The notes: generated by a model from the sequence alone, not told the origin. Shown: positions 24,622 through 34,365, counted from the stretch's first letter. The stretch: DNA of 64,000 bases from an uncultured Eremococcus sp. (GCA_943914835.1 CALUDO010000007.1:1-64000), one strand, 5' to 3'. A program made the numbers and translations.

Positions 24622-25926
24622 TTAGATAGATCCAACCGTATCAATAATTAGCGGGGGCTGACTTGCTTGGCCCGCAATCTTTACTGCTTGTAATAATCGA
24701 TCATAACTTTCTTGAACATCCTCTTGGTTACTATGGATGACAGCTAGGCATTGACCCTCTTCCACATAATCTCCAATTTTGGCTTGGAGGACGACCCCAA
24801 CTCTGGAATCAATCTGATCTTCAAGTGTATTCCTTCCAGCTCCTAGAATATTTGCTGCCACACCCACATCATGGGCTAGCCAAGCAGATACATAGCCTGA
24901 CTCAGGCGCTTTGACTTCTATCTGGTAATCAGCTTGTCCCAACAAATCTGGATTATCTGCAACTTCTGGATTGCCTCCTTGCGCCGCCACAAATTCCTTA
25001 AACTTAGCCAAGGCCGAACCATCCTTGATTTTCTCCTCAAGTAGGTCTTGACCGGCTGTTAAACTATCTACTAGACCTGCTGCTAGGAGCATTTGTCCCC
25101 CAAGAACAAGACAGAGTTGAGTCAAATCTTCCGGTCCCTGTCCTTTTAGGGTATCGATGGCTTCTTTAACTTCCAAACCGTTACCAACCGCATAGCCTAG
25201 AGGTTGGCTCATATCTGAAATGACTGCTAGAACCCTTCGGTTAACAATCTGACCAATAGATACCATGGTTTCAGCTAAGTGCCTAGCTTGGTCCTTTGTC
25301 TTCATGAAGGCCCCGTCTCCCACTTTGACATCTAAGACAATAGCATCGGCTCCGGCAGCTATTTTCTTGGACATGATGGACGAAGCAATTAGAGGAATCG
25401 ATTGAACAGTGGCTGTGACATCACGTAAGGCATACATTTTCTTATCAGCTGGTGTTAGATTCCCAGTTTGCCCTACGACAGCTACTTGGTGTTTGTTGAC
25501 CAAATCAATGAAATCATCAATGGCCACTTCTGTCTTGAAACCTGGAATGGATTCTAACTTATCAATGGTTCCCCCTGTATGTCCTAGGCCCCTACCTGAC
25601 ATCTTGGCCACAGGAATACCACAAGCGGCCACTAAGGGAGCCAGGATAATGGTCGTTGTATCGCCGACACCCCCGGTAGAGTGCTTGTCAACCTTGACCC
25701 CTTCAATAGCCGATAAATCAATCTGGTCACCAGATTCTTCCATGGCCATGGTTAACCAACCCGCTTCTTCTTCATTCATACCTTGGAAATATACTGCCAT
25801 CATAAAAGCGGCCATTTGGTAATCAGGAATTTCACCCTCACTGAAATGTCTCACAATGAATTCAATTTCAGTTTGCTTTAAGGCGTGCCCCGCCTGTTTC
25901 TTCTCAATAAGGTCAATCATTCTCAT
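24622..25926 (-). CDS. pdp: Pyrimidine-nucleoside phosphorylase
   Basis: A 434-residue enzyme that splits uridine or thymidine with phosphate to the free base and (deoxy)ribose-1-phosphate. Family signatures are VDKHSTGGVGDTTT near residue 81 and KMSGRGLGHTGGTIDKLESIPGF around residues 108-130. The length is typical. It begins 3 bases after rpiA, giving a compact pathway in which sugar phosphate from nucleosides can enter the pentose phosphate pathway. Confidence 0.95.
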   Translation of the reverse strand: MRMIDLIEKKQAGHALKQTEIEFIVRHFSEGEIPDYQMAAFMMAVYFQGMNEEEAGWLTMAMEESGDQIDLSAIEGVKVDKHSTGGVGDTTTIILAPLVAACGIPVAKMSGRGLGHTGGTIDKLESIPGFKTEVAIDDFIDLVNKHQVAVVGQTGNLTPADKKMYALRDVTATVQSIPLIASSIMSKKIAAGADAIVLDVKVGDGAFMKTKDQARHLAETMVSIGQIVNRRVLAVISDMSQPLGYAVGNGLEVKEAIDTLKGQGPEDLTQLCLVLGGQMLLAAGLVDSLTAGQDLLEEKIKDGSALAKFKEFVAAQGGNPEVADNPDLLGQADYQIEVKAPESGYVSAWLAHDVGVAANILGAGRNTLEDQIDSRVGVVLQAKIGDYVEEGQCLAVIHSNQEDVQESYDRLLQAVKIAGQASQPPLIIDTVGSI

Positions 25927-25929
25927 ATA

Positions 25930-26625
25930 TCATTCTCCTTTAACCATACGCTTATGGTGTTCTTCAATATTACCATCCTGGGTCCCCACAATAATCATCT
26001 CTGCTAACTCGATAAATAGTCCATCTTCTACCACACCCACCAGGTTGGACAGGTCATAGGCTAATTGACGGGGAGATGGGATTCTTCCTAGGTTTAAATC
26101 AATTAAATAGTTATCCGATTCAGTCGCTAATAAGAGGTCTGGACCAGCCTTACGAAAGCTGGGGTCCATACCCGCTTGAGCGAACATTTTGAACAACTTC
26201 CAGGCTCCATACTTATCCACCTCTACCGGGAGAGGTCGATTCAAGTTATCTTGGACTTGATCTTCACTGACCAGCCAAATACGCTTGTGACTATAAAGGG
26301 AAAGGATTTTCTCATGAAAGAGGGACCCCCTTCCCCCCTTAATTGCATCGAAGTTCAAAGTCACCTGGTCTGCTCCAGAAAACATGATATCTACCTGATC
26401 AACATCATCAATAGTGCTATTGGTGAAACCAAAGGCCTCAATCCAATCCGCTGTTTCTTTGGCCCCGCTAACCAGGGTGAAATCCGTCAATTTGCCACCA
26501 TCATAGGCATCTCTAAGATGTTTAATTAAATAGTAGACACTTTGACCGCTTCCCAGACCAAGATTCATTCCATTACGGATATGGGTCAGAGCATACTTAC
26601 CCGCATTCTCTTCCATGTATGTCAC
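25930..26625 (-). CDS. rpiA: Ribose-5-phosphate isomerase A
   Basis: A 231-residue isomerase that interconverts ribose-5-phosphate and ribulose-5-phosphate. It has GLGSGQSVYYLIKHL, FSGADQVTLNFDAIKGGRG (carrying the catalytic Asp-rich loop) and a C-terminal GVVEDGLF. I chose the GTG at 26625 because AGGGGGA lies 8 bases upstream; a TTG at 26646 would overlap that ribosome site. First gene of the rpiA-pdp-xre operon. Confidence 0.9.
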   Translation of the reverse strand: MTYMEENAGKYALTHIRNGMNLGLGSGQSVYYLIKHLRDAYDGGKLTDFTLVSGAKETADWIEAFGFTNSTIDDVDQVDIMFSGADQVTLNFDAIKGGRGSLFHEKILSLYSHKRIWLVSEDQVQDNLNRPLPVEVDKYGAWKLFKMFAQAGMDPSFRKAGPDLLLATESDNYLIDLNLGRIPSPRQLAYDLSNLVGVVEDGLFIELAEMIIVGTQDGNIEEHHKRMVKGE

Positions 26626-26760
26626 ACCAAGTTTCCCCCTTAACAAGCTTCTGACAAATCATCTTACTCATGAATTATATCATGAAAACTTGCTTTCCTA
26701 TATTATTAAGGGTTTATTTGCTATAATGTTCTTGAAACCTTTGAAATCTAGGAGGAAATT

Positions 26761-27408
26761 ATGGCAACTACTTTAGATCTTACCTGTCCCGTTTGTAATC
26801 ATGTTAGCCAGAAAGAAATGGTGACTTATATTCGGTGTGACTTACATCCCCAATTAGTGGAAGATTTATTAAACAATAAGCTCTTTCACTTTGAGTGTGA
26901 CCACTGTGGTGCTAAACGGCAATTAGAAACCCAATTTATCTACCATGATCCCGAAAATGCCTTTGTCATTGTGAATTACCCTGGCTTGGCTAACAATAAG
27001 GAGGCCGCTCAAACAGCTGCCAATAAGTTCCTTGCGGACACCATCGACAAGCCCAAAGAATATCAACTCCGTTTAGTTCCTAACTTAGCCAGCCTCATTG
27101 AGAAGATCCAAATCTTCGAAAGTCAATTAGATGATCGAATCGTCGAAATCGTTAAGTTGCTCACCGATGGCTTAATTGCTAAAGAGAGACCAGGGGTCCA
27201 AATTCAACGCCGTTATTTTTATCAACCCGGTAAGGACCGCAAACTCCTCTATGTTACCCAAGATGACCAACTCTTGGTTGATTTCAATGACTCACTCCTC
27301 TCCTTTGCTAGTGATAAATTTAAACAGGCTACCAAAGGAACCATTAAGGGAAAATTTGAAATCATTGACCAAGCATATGCCAATGACTTGCTCAAAGATA
27401 CCCTATAA
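26761..27408 (+). CDS. CpXC domain protein
   Basis: A 215-residue cytosolic protein whose N terminus matches the CpXC domain: two zinc-ribbon-like cysteine pairs, CPVCN (about residues 10-13) and CDHCGAK (about 41-44), then a beta-rich stretch FIYHDPENAFVIVNYPG. The C-terminal half is helical with no recognised motif. CpXC proteins have no settled function. It has its own promoter (extended -10 TGCTATAAT, 26719-26727) and an AGGAGG ribosome site, and is divergent from rpiA. Confidence 0.75.
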   Translation: MATTLDLTCPVCNHVSQKEMVTYIRCDLHPQLVEDLLNNKLFHFECDHCGAKRQLETQFIYHDPENAFVIVNYPGLANNKEAAQTAANKFLADTIDKPKEYQLRLVPNLASLIEKIQIFESQLDDRIVEIVKLLTDGLIAKERPGVQIQRRYFYQPGKDRKLLYVTQDDQLLVDFNDSLLSFASDKFKQATKGTIKGKFEIIDQAYANDLLKDTL

Positions 27409-27419
27409 AAACAAGAAAT

Positions 27420-27454
27420 CTGTCGCCCTTCAAGAGAGGGACGGCAGCTTTTTT
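27420..27454 (+). terminator. Terminator after CpXC gene
   Basis: CTGTCGCCCT and AGGGACGGCAG pair with a wobble and a bulge, followed by seven T. It lies at the junction with the convergent GT2 gene. Confidence 0.65.
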
Positions 27455-28400
27455 AATTATTCAATTTAGATTCTTTAATAATATAGAGGGGGCGTCTTTT
27501 ACTCTCAATGAATATCTTACCGACATACTTACCCAGGATTCCCAGGCACAAGAGCTGAAGCCCCCCCATCCCAACAATTAAAACTGCTAGAGAAGGCCAG
27601 CCATCCACTGAACCACCAATAGTTAGAGTCTTTATGACAATATAAATACCATAAATAAAGGCCATCACAAAAGTGATTAAGCCCACCACAGAGGCAAGTG
27701 TCAGGGGAACATCTGAGAAGGAAATTAAACCTTCAATAGCATAGGAAAAGAGGGACATAAAGGACCAGGAACTTGTGCCTGCCTGGCGTTCAATATTAGG
27801 GTAGGAGATATATGCCACGTCAAAGCCAACCCACGAAAAAATCCCTTTAGAGAACCGGTTAGCTTCTGGCAAGGAGCAAACCGCTTGAACCACTTCCTGA
27901 GTCATCAAACGATAGTCACGCGCTCCTTCTTCCAACTTAACCTTGGAGATATGGTTATTGATCTTGTAATAGAGGGAAGCAAAAAAAGACCTCACTGGTG
28001 GCTCCCCTTCTCGGTCTTCTCGGCGAGTGGCTACCACATCATGATCTCCCTGGAGGAGGGTTCGGTACATATCAAGCAAGAGGGCTGGAGGATCCTGCAA
28101 GTCCGCATCCATAAGCGCAACCCATTCTCCTTTAGCATGTTGCAAACCAGCCATTATGGCTGCTTCCTTGCCGAAATTCCTAGAAAAGGACAGATAGTTT
28201 ACCCGGTCAGAATCTCGCCTAGCTAGATCTTTCATCTTATCTAGGCTGTCGTCCTTAGAACCATCGTTAACCATTAATATCTCTAAATAGACATCCTTGA
28301 ACCGGGCCTGCAATTCAATAATGGCTTGATAGAACAAATCAATCGATTCAGACTCATTATAGCAAGGAACTACTAGGGTAATCGTTCTTTCTTTAAACAT
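27453..28400 (-). CDS. Family 2 glycosyltransferase, DPM1/GtrB-like
   Basis: A 315-residue membrane-attached glycosyltransferase. The N-terminal GT-A domain (about residues 8-220) has VVPCYNESESI, MVNDGSKDDSL and the metal-binding ALMDADLQDPP. Two membrane helices lie at about 232-257 and 268-292. Such enzymes transfer a hexose to undecaprenyl phosphate. The next gene downstream on the same strand is upstream of it in transcription order and encodes a GtrA-like flippase candidate, supporting a role in lipid-linked sugar decoration of wall polymers. Confidence 0.88.
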   Translation of the reverse strand: MFKERTITLVVPCYNESESIDLFYQAIIELQARFKDVYLEILMVNDGSKDDSLDKMKDLARRDSDRVNYLSFSRNFGKEAAIMAGLQHAKGEWVALMDADLQDPPALLLDMYRTLLQGDHDVVATRREDREGEPPVRSFFASLYYKINNHISKVKLEEGARDYRLMTQEVVQAVCSLPEANRFSKGIFSWVGFDVAYISYPNIERQAGTSSWSFMSLFSYAIEGLISFSDVPLTLASVVGLITFVMAFIYGIYIVIKTLTIGGSVDGWPSLAVLIVGMGGLQLLCLGILGKYVGKIFIESKRRPLYIIKESKLNN

Positions 28401-28431
28401 ACAAACCTCTTCTAGCCACCCATCCGTAAGA

Positions 28432-28839
28432 TTACTTGGCCTCTAAAATACCTTTTCGGGTAACAAAATTAAATATCATAACTAAACCTGTCACAATGAT
28501 CTTTGCTAAGTTGGGAATAATCCCTAAATTCTCAACAGTGAATCGCATCAAGATCACATTCAGGCCTAAGCCCACTATACTCAAAATCAAAAATAGGACA
28601 AATTCCTTATGGCGCTGGTCTACCGCGAATCGACTCTCAAAAACATAGGCCATACTCGCTCGATAATTAAAGACAGTTGCGGTAATGAAGGCTATCACTG
28701 TCGCTACATTATAGTGCCAACCTATAAAATTATAAACCACTACGAAAGTGAGATAATCGATAACCGTTGCAATGACACCCACGAGGGCAAAATCAAAAAT
28801 TTGTTTCAGGATTCGCCTATTCTTTAACACTTCAAGCAT
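28432..28839 (-). CDS. GtrA-family membrane protein
   Basis: A 135-residue protein with four predicted membrane helices and GtrA family features (FALVGVIATVIDYLTFVV, then FNYRASMAYVFES). GtrA proteins are thought to flip undecaprenyl-phosphate sugar across the membrane. It is transcribed just ahead of the GT2 gene (31-base gap). The annotated ATG is very close to its GAGGG site; a GTG three codons later is an alternative start. Confidence 0.85.
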   Translation of the reverse strand: MLEVLKNRRILKQIFDFALVGVIATVIDYLTFVVVYNFIGWHYNVATVIAFITATVFNYRASMAYVFESRFAVDQRHKEFVLFLILSIVGLGLNVILMRFTVENLGIIPNLAKIIVTGLVMIFNFVTRKGILEAK

Positions 28840-28872
28840 CCCTCTTTCAGTCTATCCTTATCGCAAATAAAC

Positions 28873-28911
28873 ATGGGCGATATTGTCAACCAACAGATTA
28901 ACAATACCGCC
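28873..28911 (-). terminator. Weak hairpin after the 28.9-kb gene
   Basis: GGGCGATATTGT and ACAATACCGCCC form a near-perfect stem with a 14-base loop. The U tract on the minus strand is poor (ATGTTTATTT), so termination would be partial. Confidence 0.4.
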
Positions 28912-28937
28912 CAAAAGATGCAAGTGAAAAAGTTAGA

Positions 28938-29306
28938 TTAAATTGAGACCTTTTCTTCACCAAATACAGTCAACCGACAGTCTACAATATCCTCTTTCAA
29001 AGTTTTCTTTAAATCAAGGGCCAAAGTCCATTCACCCTCTGGAATCTCTCCCGCCTTCATCTTCAAAGAAGTCCGTTCAACTTCCTCAAAAATATTGATG
29101 ACATGACGCCCAGGGCATCCTTGGAGCTCAGCCCTTAGGGTAAAGTCTGCATCATAGACTAGCATAGTAGCAATGGTATCTTCAACCACTTCAATTTCAA
29201 GTCGCAATCCAGTCATTGGTCTAGGGACCAGAAATCGTTCAATAATGAAAGAGGTTGATTTGTATTTCTGACTAATAGCATGAATCCGCGTATCACTAAT
29301 TAGCAA
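28938..29306 (-). CDS. Hypothetical protein, beta-rich, 122 residues
   Basis: I do not recognise this gene with confidence. It is a 122-residue soluble protein without signal peptide or membrane helix, predicted beta-rich. The pattern LVPRPMTGLRLEIEVVEDT...LVYDADFTLRAELQG...AGEIPEGEWTLALDL loosely recalls the N-terminal beta domain that precedes PHP-type metallohydrolase domains (CehA/McbA group), but no catalytic domain follows. The start is TTG, with GGAGGGG 5 bases upstream. It lies 94 bases downstream of potD on the same strand with no terminator between them. Confidence 0.5.
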   Translation of the reverse strand: MLISDTRIHAISQKYKSTSFIIERFLVPRPMTGLRLEIEVVEDTIATMLVYDADFTLRAELQGCPGRHVINIFEEVERTSLKMKAGEIPEGEWTLALDLKKTLKEDIVDCRLTVFGEEKVSI

Positions 29307-29400
29307 ATCTTCCCCTCCTTAGAATCTACTCATAGTCTATCAGGAGAATATAAATTTTACCGCTGATTTTTGTAAAGTTTATGTAAAGATTCTGATACGT

Positions 29401-30477
29401 TTAAGATTCCGGCTCTATCTTTATTTCTAAAAAGAGGTCGTTATACTGAATGAGTTTCTCCTTGCCTAGGTGTTTATAAACTTCGAGATGAGCCATCGTT
29501 TCAGAATCTGGATAAAAGGCTCTATCACTGGTAATAGCAGGGTCTAACTGCTTATAAGCCTCTTTGTTGGGTGTAGCATACCCTATATATTCAGCATTAG
29601 CCAAAGAAGCCTGGGCTGAGGTAAGAAAGTTAATCAATTCATAAGCCCCTTGGGGATTGTCAGCATGTTTGGGTATGGCGAAATTATCTAGCCACAAGTT
29701 AGACCCAGATTTAGGGACTACATAAACCAGGTCCTGATTTTCTTCCATAGCTGAAGCAGCTTCGCCTGAGAAGGTGACAGCGATTGGTACTTCATCATGA
29801 CCAATATGCATCTTGATTTCATCAGTTACCAGACCCACCACATTGGGCATTAAACTTTTCATCACTTGAGTGGATTCTTCAAGTTTTGACGTAGACTCTT
29901 CATTCAAGGAATATCCTAAACTTTGCAAGCCGATGCCTAATACTTCCCGGGCCCCATCAATCATCAAAATCTGACGACGGTAGGCAGGATCCCAGAGGTC
30001 TTGCCATTCTTGGATAGATCCCTCTGGAATAATCTTCGAATTATATATAATCCCTAAGGTTCCCCAGAAATAAGGCAAGGAATACTTATTACCTGGATCA
30101 AAGGCTAAGTCCATAAACTGCGAATCTAGTTGCTTCATATTAGGAAGCTTAGTATGGTCTAACCCCAAAAGAAGGTCTTCTTCTTTTAAGGCCTCAATCA
30201 TATATTCGCTAGGGACAATCACATCATACTTGGTCCCCCCTTGCTGCAGCTTGGTCATCATGGCTTCGTTCGAATCAAAAGTTTCATAGACGACTTTGTA
30301 ACCTGTCTGTTTTTCAAAATCTTTTAGGAGGTTGGGGTCAATATAATCGCCCCAGTTATAGAAATTAATAACGCGGTCGGAAGCCACCTGGTCTCCTGCT
30401 TCTAAGGCTTGGCGGCCAAAAAACAAGCCTCCCAAGATAAGCAAGACCATTAGGACAAAATTCCTTAATAATTTCAT
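29401..30477 (-). CDS. potD: Spermidine/putrescine ABC transporter substrate-binding protein
   Basis: A 358-residue extracellular polyamine-binding protein. It has an N-terminal hydrophobic segment (residues 5-22) without a lipobox cysteine, then FYNWGDYIDPNLL, ETFDSNEAMMTKLQQGGTKYDV and LPYFWGTLGIIYNS, all typical of PotD. The absence of a lipobox is shared by streptococcal PotD as I remember it, so the protein may be held by an uncleaved signal. Its ATG overlaps the potC stop (ATGA). Confidence 0.92.
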   Translation of the reverse strand: MKLLRNFVLMVLLILGGLFFGRQALEAGDQVASDRVINFYNWGDYIDPNLLKDFEKQTGYKVVYETFDSNEAMMTKLQQGGTKYDVIVPSEYMIEALKEEDLLLGLDHTKLPNMKQLDSQFMDLAFDPGNKYSLPYFWGTLGIIYNSKIIPEGSIQEWQDLWDPAYRRQILMIDGAREVLGIGLQSLGYSLNEESTSKLEESTQVMKSLMPNVVGLVTDEIKMHIGHDEVPIAVTFSGEAASAMEENQDLVYVVPKSGSNLWLDNFAIPKHADNPQGAYELINFLTSAQASLANAEYIGYATPNKEAYKQLDPAITSDRAFYPDSETMAHLEVYKHLGKEKLIQYNDLFLEIKIEPES

Positions 30478-31301
30478 CGACCTACCCCTTTCAAACGTTT
30501 ACGTCTCTGCCGTCTTCTCCGTTCCTCACTAACCTGCAGATAATAGTAGGCTATGACCAGAATAAAGGCTAAGATAAACATTAAACTAGACAAGGCGTTA
30601 ATTTCTAAGGATATTCCAGTACGCGCTCGGCTGTATACTTCCACAGAAACAGTTGAAAAACCGTTACCTGTTAGAAAGAAAGTGACAGCGAAATCATCTA
30701 AGGAATAGGTAAAGGCCATGAAAAATCCTGAAATAATTCCCGGCGTAATATTCGGTAAGAGGACACGCGTCAAAATCTGAGTATAGGTGGCTCCTAAGTC
30801 CTGGGCTGCAACAATCATACTTCCATTCAATTCATATAAACGAGGCAGAACCATCAAGACGACGATGGGAACACTAAAGGCCGTGTGGGCTAACATAACG
30901 GTCCAAAAACCCATTCGAATAGGTAAGAGGGAGGCAAAGAGAATCAAGAAGCTCGCCCCTATCATCACATCAGGTGTCACCATTAACACATTATTTAAAT
31001 TCAAGAGCATATTTTGAATTCGATTTTGACGGGTATAAAAGATAGCAATAGCTCCCAATGTTCCTATAATAGTCGCCAAGAGGGCAGACATTAAAGCGAC
31101 AATGAAGGTGTTAATAATATAAATAAGTAAGCGACTATCATTAGCCAAGTCGCGATAATGATCAAGGGTAAAACCGGAAAAATCAGTCATTCTATCGCCT
31201 GCATTGAAGGAATAAAAAATCAAGTAGGCAATCGGGAGATAGAGAAGGACGAACATGATAGCCAGGTATAGGTTAGAAAGCCTATTTGTTTTATTAGTCA
31301 T
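30474..31301 (-). CDS. potC: Spermidine/putrescine ABC transporter permease PotC
   Basis: A 275-residue inner permease with six membrane segments and the binding-protein-dependent transport loop AAQDLGATYTQILTRVLLPNITPGIISG (EAA motif region, about residues 165-192). It overlaps potB by 8 bases and potD by 4, so translation is coupled. Confidence 0.92.
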   Translation of the reverse strand: MTNKTNRLSNLYLAIMFVLLYLPIAYLIFYSFNAGDRMTDFSGFTLDHYRDLANDSRLLIYIINTFIVALMSALLATIIGTLGAIAIFYTRQNRIQNMLLNLNNVLMVTPDVMIGASFLILFASLLPIRMGFWTVMLAHTAFSVPIVVLMVLPRLYELNGSMIVAAQDLGATYTQILTRVLLPNITPGIISGFFMAFTYSLDDFAVTFFLTGNGFSTVSVEVYSRARTGISLEINALSSLMFILAFILVIAYYYLQVSEERRRRQRRKRLKGVGR

Positions 31302-32112
31302 TTCCGTGCCCCCTTTGTGGATGTCTCTCTCGGGTCAGATACATAATGAATCCCATCATGACTAGGAGAATCACACCAATGCTAGCCCCCATACCCCAAT
31401 TCTGAGTCACCAAAAAATGCTGCTCAACGGCAGTCCCTAGGGTAATCACTCGGTTTCCTCCAATCAAACGTGTCAACATAAATAAAGATAAGGAAGGAAT
31501 AAAGACCGTCTGAACCCCAGACTTAACGCCTCGAATAGACAGAGGGAAGACCACCCGACGCAGGCGTTGCCAACTGTTGGCCCCCAAGTCTTGACTGGCT
31601 TCCATGATGGAGGGAGAAATCTCATCAATTGAATAATAGATTGGTAAAGTCATAAAGGGTAATTCTACATAGACCGCCACTAATATAAAGGCAAAATTAG
31701 TAAATAATAACTGAGGATGGTAGAAACCAATTGCTTCCAACCAGGACACTAGGGGGCCTGATTTCGCCAAAATCCCAATAAAAGCATATATTTTCAGTAA
31801 TAGGTTAATCCAGGTTGGTAGGATAACCAGGAGTATCCAGAGAGATTTATACTTAGTTTGTGTTAATAAATAAGCAAAGGGATAAGCAAATAAGAGGGTA
31901 AATAAAGTGACCAAAAGAGCTGTCACAAAAGAAGACAGGGTCATAATTAAATAATTCTTAGAGGTAAAGAAATAGATATAATTAGACAAGGTCAGGTGAC
32001 CATTAATGTCAAATAAGGATCGGTAAACCAAAAGTAGAATGGGTGCTATAACGAAAAAGAGCATCCAAATATAATATGGGATGGCAAAGAGGTGGTTCTT
32101 TCGACGATTCAT
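31294..32112 (-). CDS. potB: Spermidine/putrescine ABC transporter permease PotB
   Basis: A 272-residue permease with six membrane segments; the EAA loop is EASQDLGANSWQRLRRVVFPLSIRG (about residues 165-190). It follows potA by 10 bases and pairs with PotC to form the polyamine channel. Confidence 0.92.
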   Translation of the reverse strand: MNRRKNHLFAIPYYIWMLFFVIAPILLLVYRSLFDINGHLTLSNYIYFFTSKNYLIMTLSSFVTALLVTLFTLLFAYPFAYLLTQTKYKSLWILLVILPTWINLLLKIYAFIGILAKSGPLVSWLEAIGFYHPQLLFTNFAFILVAVYVELPFMTLPIYYSIDEISPSIMEASQDLGANSWQRLRRVVFPLSIRGVKSGVQTVFIPSLSLFMLTRLIGGNRVITLGTAVEQHFLVTQNWGMGASIGVILLVMMGFIMYLTRERHPQRGHGND

Positions 32113-32122
32113 TCCTTACCCC

Positions 32123-33211
32123 CTAATCTTCGTACTGTTCTAAACGCGCATCAAAATCAGCTTCGCTCTCATTAAACCGCATCACATGAATATCCGAAGG
32201 GGCAAAGTTCAACCCTACCACACTTCCTGGTTGAACCTTTTGAGTGGTATGAACCATCCACTCATTGCCTTGGGTATCATAGGCAATAATTTCATTAAAG
32301 ACTCCTCTAAATAAGGAAGTATCCACAGTGACATTAAGTTTACCCCGGTCTTTAGGGGTTACGATAATATCTTCCGGTCGAACAACCACTTCTACAGCTT
32401 CTTGCCGAGGAATTCCCCCATCTTCACATTCAAACTCACGTCCATTAAATTTCACCAGATAATCATCAACCATTTCAGCATTAATAATATTCGCTTCCCC
32501 AATAAAATCTGCTACAAAATGGTTAATGGGTTCATCATAAATATCAGTAGGTGTTCCTGATTGAACAATTTCGCCCTCATTCATGACAAATATCCAGTCA
32601 GACATGGCTAAGGCTTCTTCTTGGTCATGGGTAACAAAGACAAAAGTGATGCCTAACCGCTGTTGCAAATCCCTCAGTTCATATTGCATATCCGTCCGCA
32701 GCTTCAAATCCAGGGCAGATAAGGGTTCATCCAACAAAAGAACATCTGGTTCATTCACCAAAGCTCGAGCAATAGCCACCCGTTGACGCTGTCCACCTGA
32801 TAATTCATCAATTTGTCGATCCTTGTACTTATCCAACTGAACTAAGTTCAAGGCTTCAATCACCTTATCTGCAATCATTTCCTTGGCCACTCCTTTGACT
32901 GAGAGACCAAAAGCGACATTGTCAAAGACATTCATATGCGGAAATAAGGCATAATCTTGGAAAACTGTATTCACTCGACGTTGATTGGCAGGAAGGTCGT
33001 TGACAAGACGGTCCCCTAGGTAAACCTCTCCCTGACTAACCTGGGTGAATCCTGCGATAATTCGCAAGAGGGTTGTTTTACCGCATCCAGAAGGGCCCAA
33101 CAAGGTATAGAATTTACCCGCTTCTAATTCCATATCAATCGATTTTAGAATATGGTTATCATCAAAAGACTTGCCTACTCCTTGTAATCGCACACTGTAT
33201 TCTTGACTCAT
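32123..33211 (-). CDS. potA: Spermidine/putrescine ABC transporter ATPase
   Basis: A 362-residue ABC ATPase of the MalK/PotA type. Walker A is GPSGCGKTT near residue 38, the signature LSGGQRQRVAIARAL near 139, Walker B LLLDEPLSALD near 159, and the switch histidine is in THDQEEALAMSD. A C-terminal TOBE regulatory domain follows from about residue 285. First gene of potABCD. In many Lactobacillales murB directly precedes potA in one operon; here a strong terminator separates them. Confidence 0.94.
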   Translation of the reverse strand: MSQEYSVRLQGVGKSFDDNHILKSIDMELEAGKFYTLLGPSGCGKTTLLRIIAGFTQVSQGEVYLGDRLVNDLPANQRRVNTVFQDYALFPHMNVFDNVAFGLSVKGVAKEMIADKVIEALNLVQLDKYKDRQIDELSGGQRQRVAIARALVNEPDVLLLDEPLSALDLKLRTDMQYELRDLQQRLGITFVFVTHDQEEALAMSDWIFVMNEGEIVQSGTPTDIYDEPINHFVADFIGEANIINAEMVDDYLVKFNGREFECEDGGIPRQEAVEVVVRPEDIIVTPKDRGKLNVTVDTSLFRGVFNEIIAYDTQGNEWMVHTTQKVQPGSVVGLNFAPSDIHVMRFNESEADFDARLEQYED

Positions 33212-33309
33212 GACGGTTACCCCCTTGTAATTTCTTGGTTACTAACTATTTTACTCGCGAGAATTATAGCATAGCCTCCTGACAAATACATCTAAATCTC
33301 AAAGAACAA

Positions 33310-33346
33310 ATTAAAAAACAAAAGCCTTTCTCCATTGAGAAAGGCT
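33310..33346 (-). terminator. Terminator of murB
   Basis: On the minus strand AGCCTTTCTC and GAGAAAGGCT form a perfect 10-bp stem, followed by TTTGTTTTTT. Confidence 0.85.
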
Positions 33347-33375
33347 AAAATTATTTAATATTTTTATTTAATTCA

Positions 33376-34296
33376 TCAGCTGTTTTTATTCTTTTCAGGG
33401 GGGTAGCCAATAATTCTAACTTCTCTTTCAAGACGAACTTGGTTTAAATCCCAAATCGTTTCTTGAATAAAATGAATCATATCCTCGTAATCCGTAGCTG
33501 TTGCCCCAGCTATATTCACTATAAAACCAGCATGTTTCTTAGATATTTCAGCGCCACCAATACGTTTTCCTTGGAGACCGGCATCTTGAATTAACTTACC
33601 AGTATAATGACCTGGTGGCCGTTTAAATACACTGCCACATGAAGGATATTCTAGGGGCTGTTTAGATTCTCTTAAGAAGGTCAAGTGATCCATAGTGTCT
33701 TTAATCTGCTTAGAATCTCCAGGGGTTAATTCTAATTCCACCGACAAGATAATATCATCATTTTCTTGAAAAATACTATGCCGGTATGAAAAATCGCACA
33801 TATCTGTGGTATATTCATGCATCTGATTTTTCCGGTCAACAGTGACTACCCGTAAGGGCAGGTCAACCATTTCTCCCCCATAGGCTCCTGCATTCATAAA
33901 CACAGCTCCACCGGTGGATCCTGGAATACCACAAGCAAACTCTAAACCAGTCAAGGAGGCCTCTAGAGCTGCCCGACTAACATCAATAATCTTAGCCCCA
34001 CTCATAGCAGTGATTCGGTTGTCTTCAATCGCTATGGCATTCATTTGGGTTAGAATCATTACAATGCCGCGAATCCCTCCATCACGAACAATTAAATTGG
34101 ATAGGTTCCCTAGAATCGTAAGTGGAACCTCTTCCTGGGTGGCCCAGTCAAGAATCTGACGAACTTGGTCAATATTCTCAGGGAAGACCAAGGCATCGGC
34201 TGGTCCGCCCGTTTTAGTGTAAGAATAATGGGCCAGGGCCTCATCAAGTAAAATATTTATTTCTGGAAATGTCTCTTTTAAATCAAGCAGATTCAT
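33376..34296 (-). CDS. murB: UDP-N-acetylenolpyruvoylglucosamine reductase
   Basis: A 306-residue FAD enzyme that reduces UDP-GlcNAc-enolpyruvate to UDP-MurNAc in peptidoglycan synthesis. Motifs are YTKTGGPADALVFPE, CGIPGSTGGAVFMNAGAYGGE and the type II active-site loop SCGSVFKRPPGHYTGKLIQ. I place the start at 34296, where AAAGGA lies 9 bases upstream; an in-frame ATG ten codons earlier has no ribosome site. Confidence 0.95.
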   Translation of the reverse strand: MNLLDLKETFPEINILLDEALAHYSYTKTGGPADALVFPENIDQVRQILDWATQEEVPLTILGNLSNLIVRDGGIRGIVMILTQMNAIAIEDNRITAMSGAKIIDVSRAALEASLTGLEFACGIPGSTGGAVFMNAGAYGGEMVDLPLRVVTVDRKNQMHEYTTDMCDFSYRHSIFQENDDIILSVELELTPGDSKQIKDTMDHLTFLRESKQPLEYPSCGSVFKRPPGHYTGKLIQDAGLQGKRIGGAEISKKHAGFIVNIAGATATDYEDMIHFIQETIWDLNQVRLEREVRIIGYPPEKNKNS

Positions 34297-34365
34297 GCAA
34301 TTACGTCCTTTATCTGTCATATTCATGCATAAATTCTAATAAATAATCTTACCCCTGTAAAGGTC

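Noticed and set aside
29401..30477. PotD as a damaged gene because it lacks a lipobox cysteine
   Set aside because: Streptococcal PotD proteins also start with a hydrophobic segment without the cysteine; the rest of the protein is intact.
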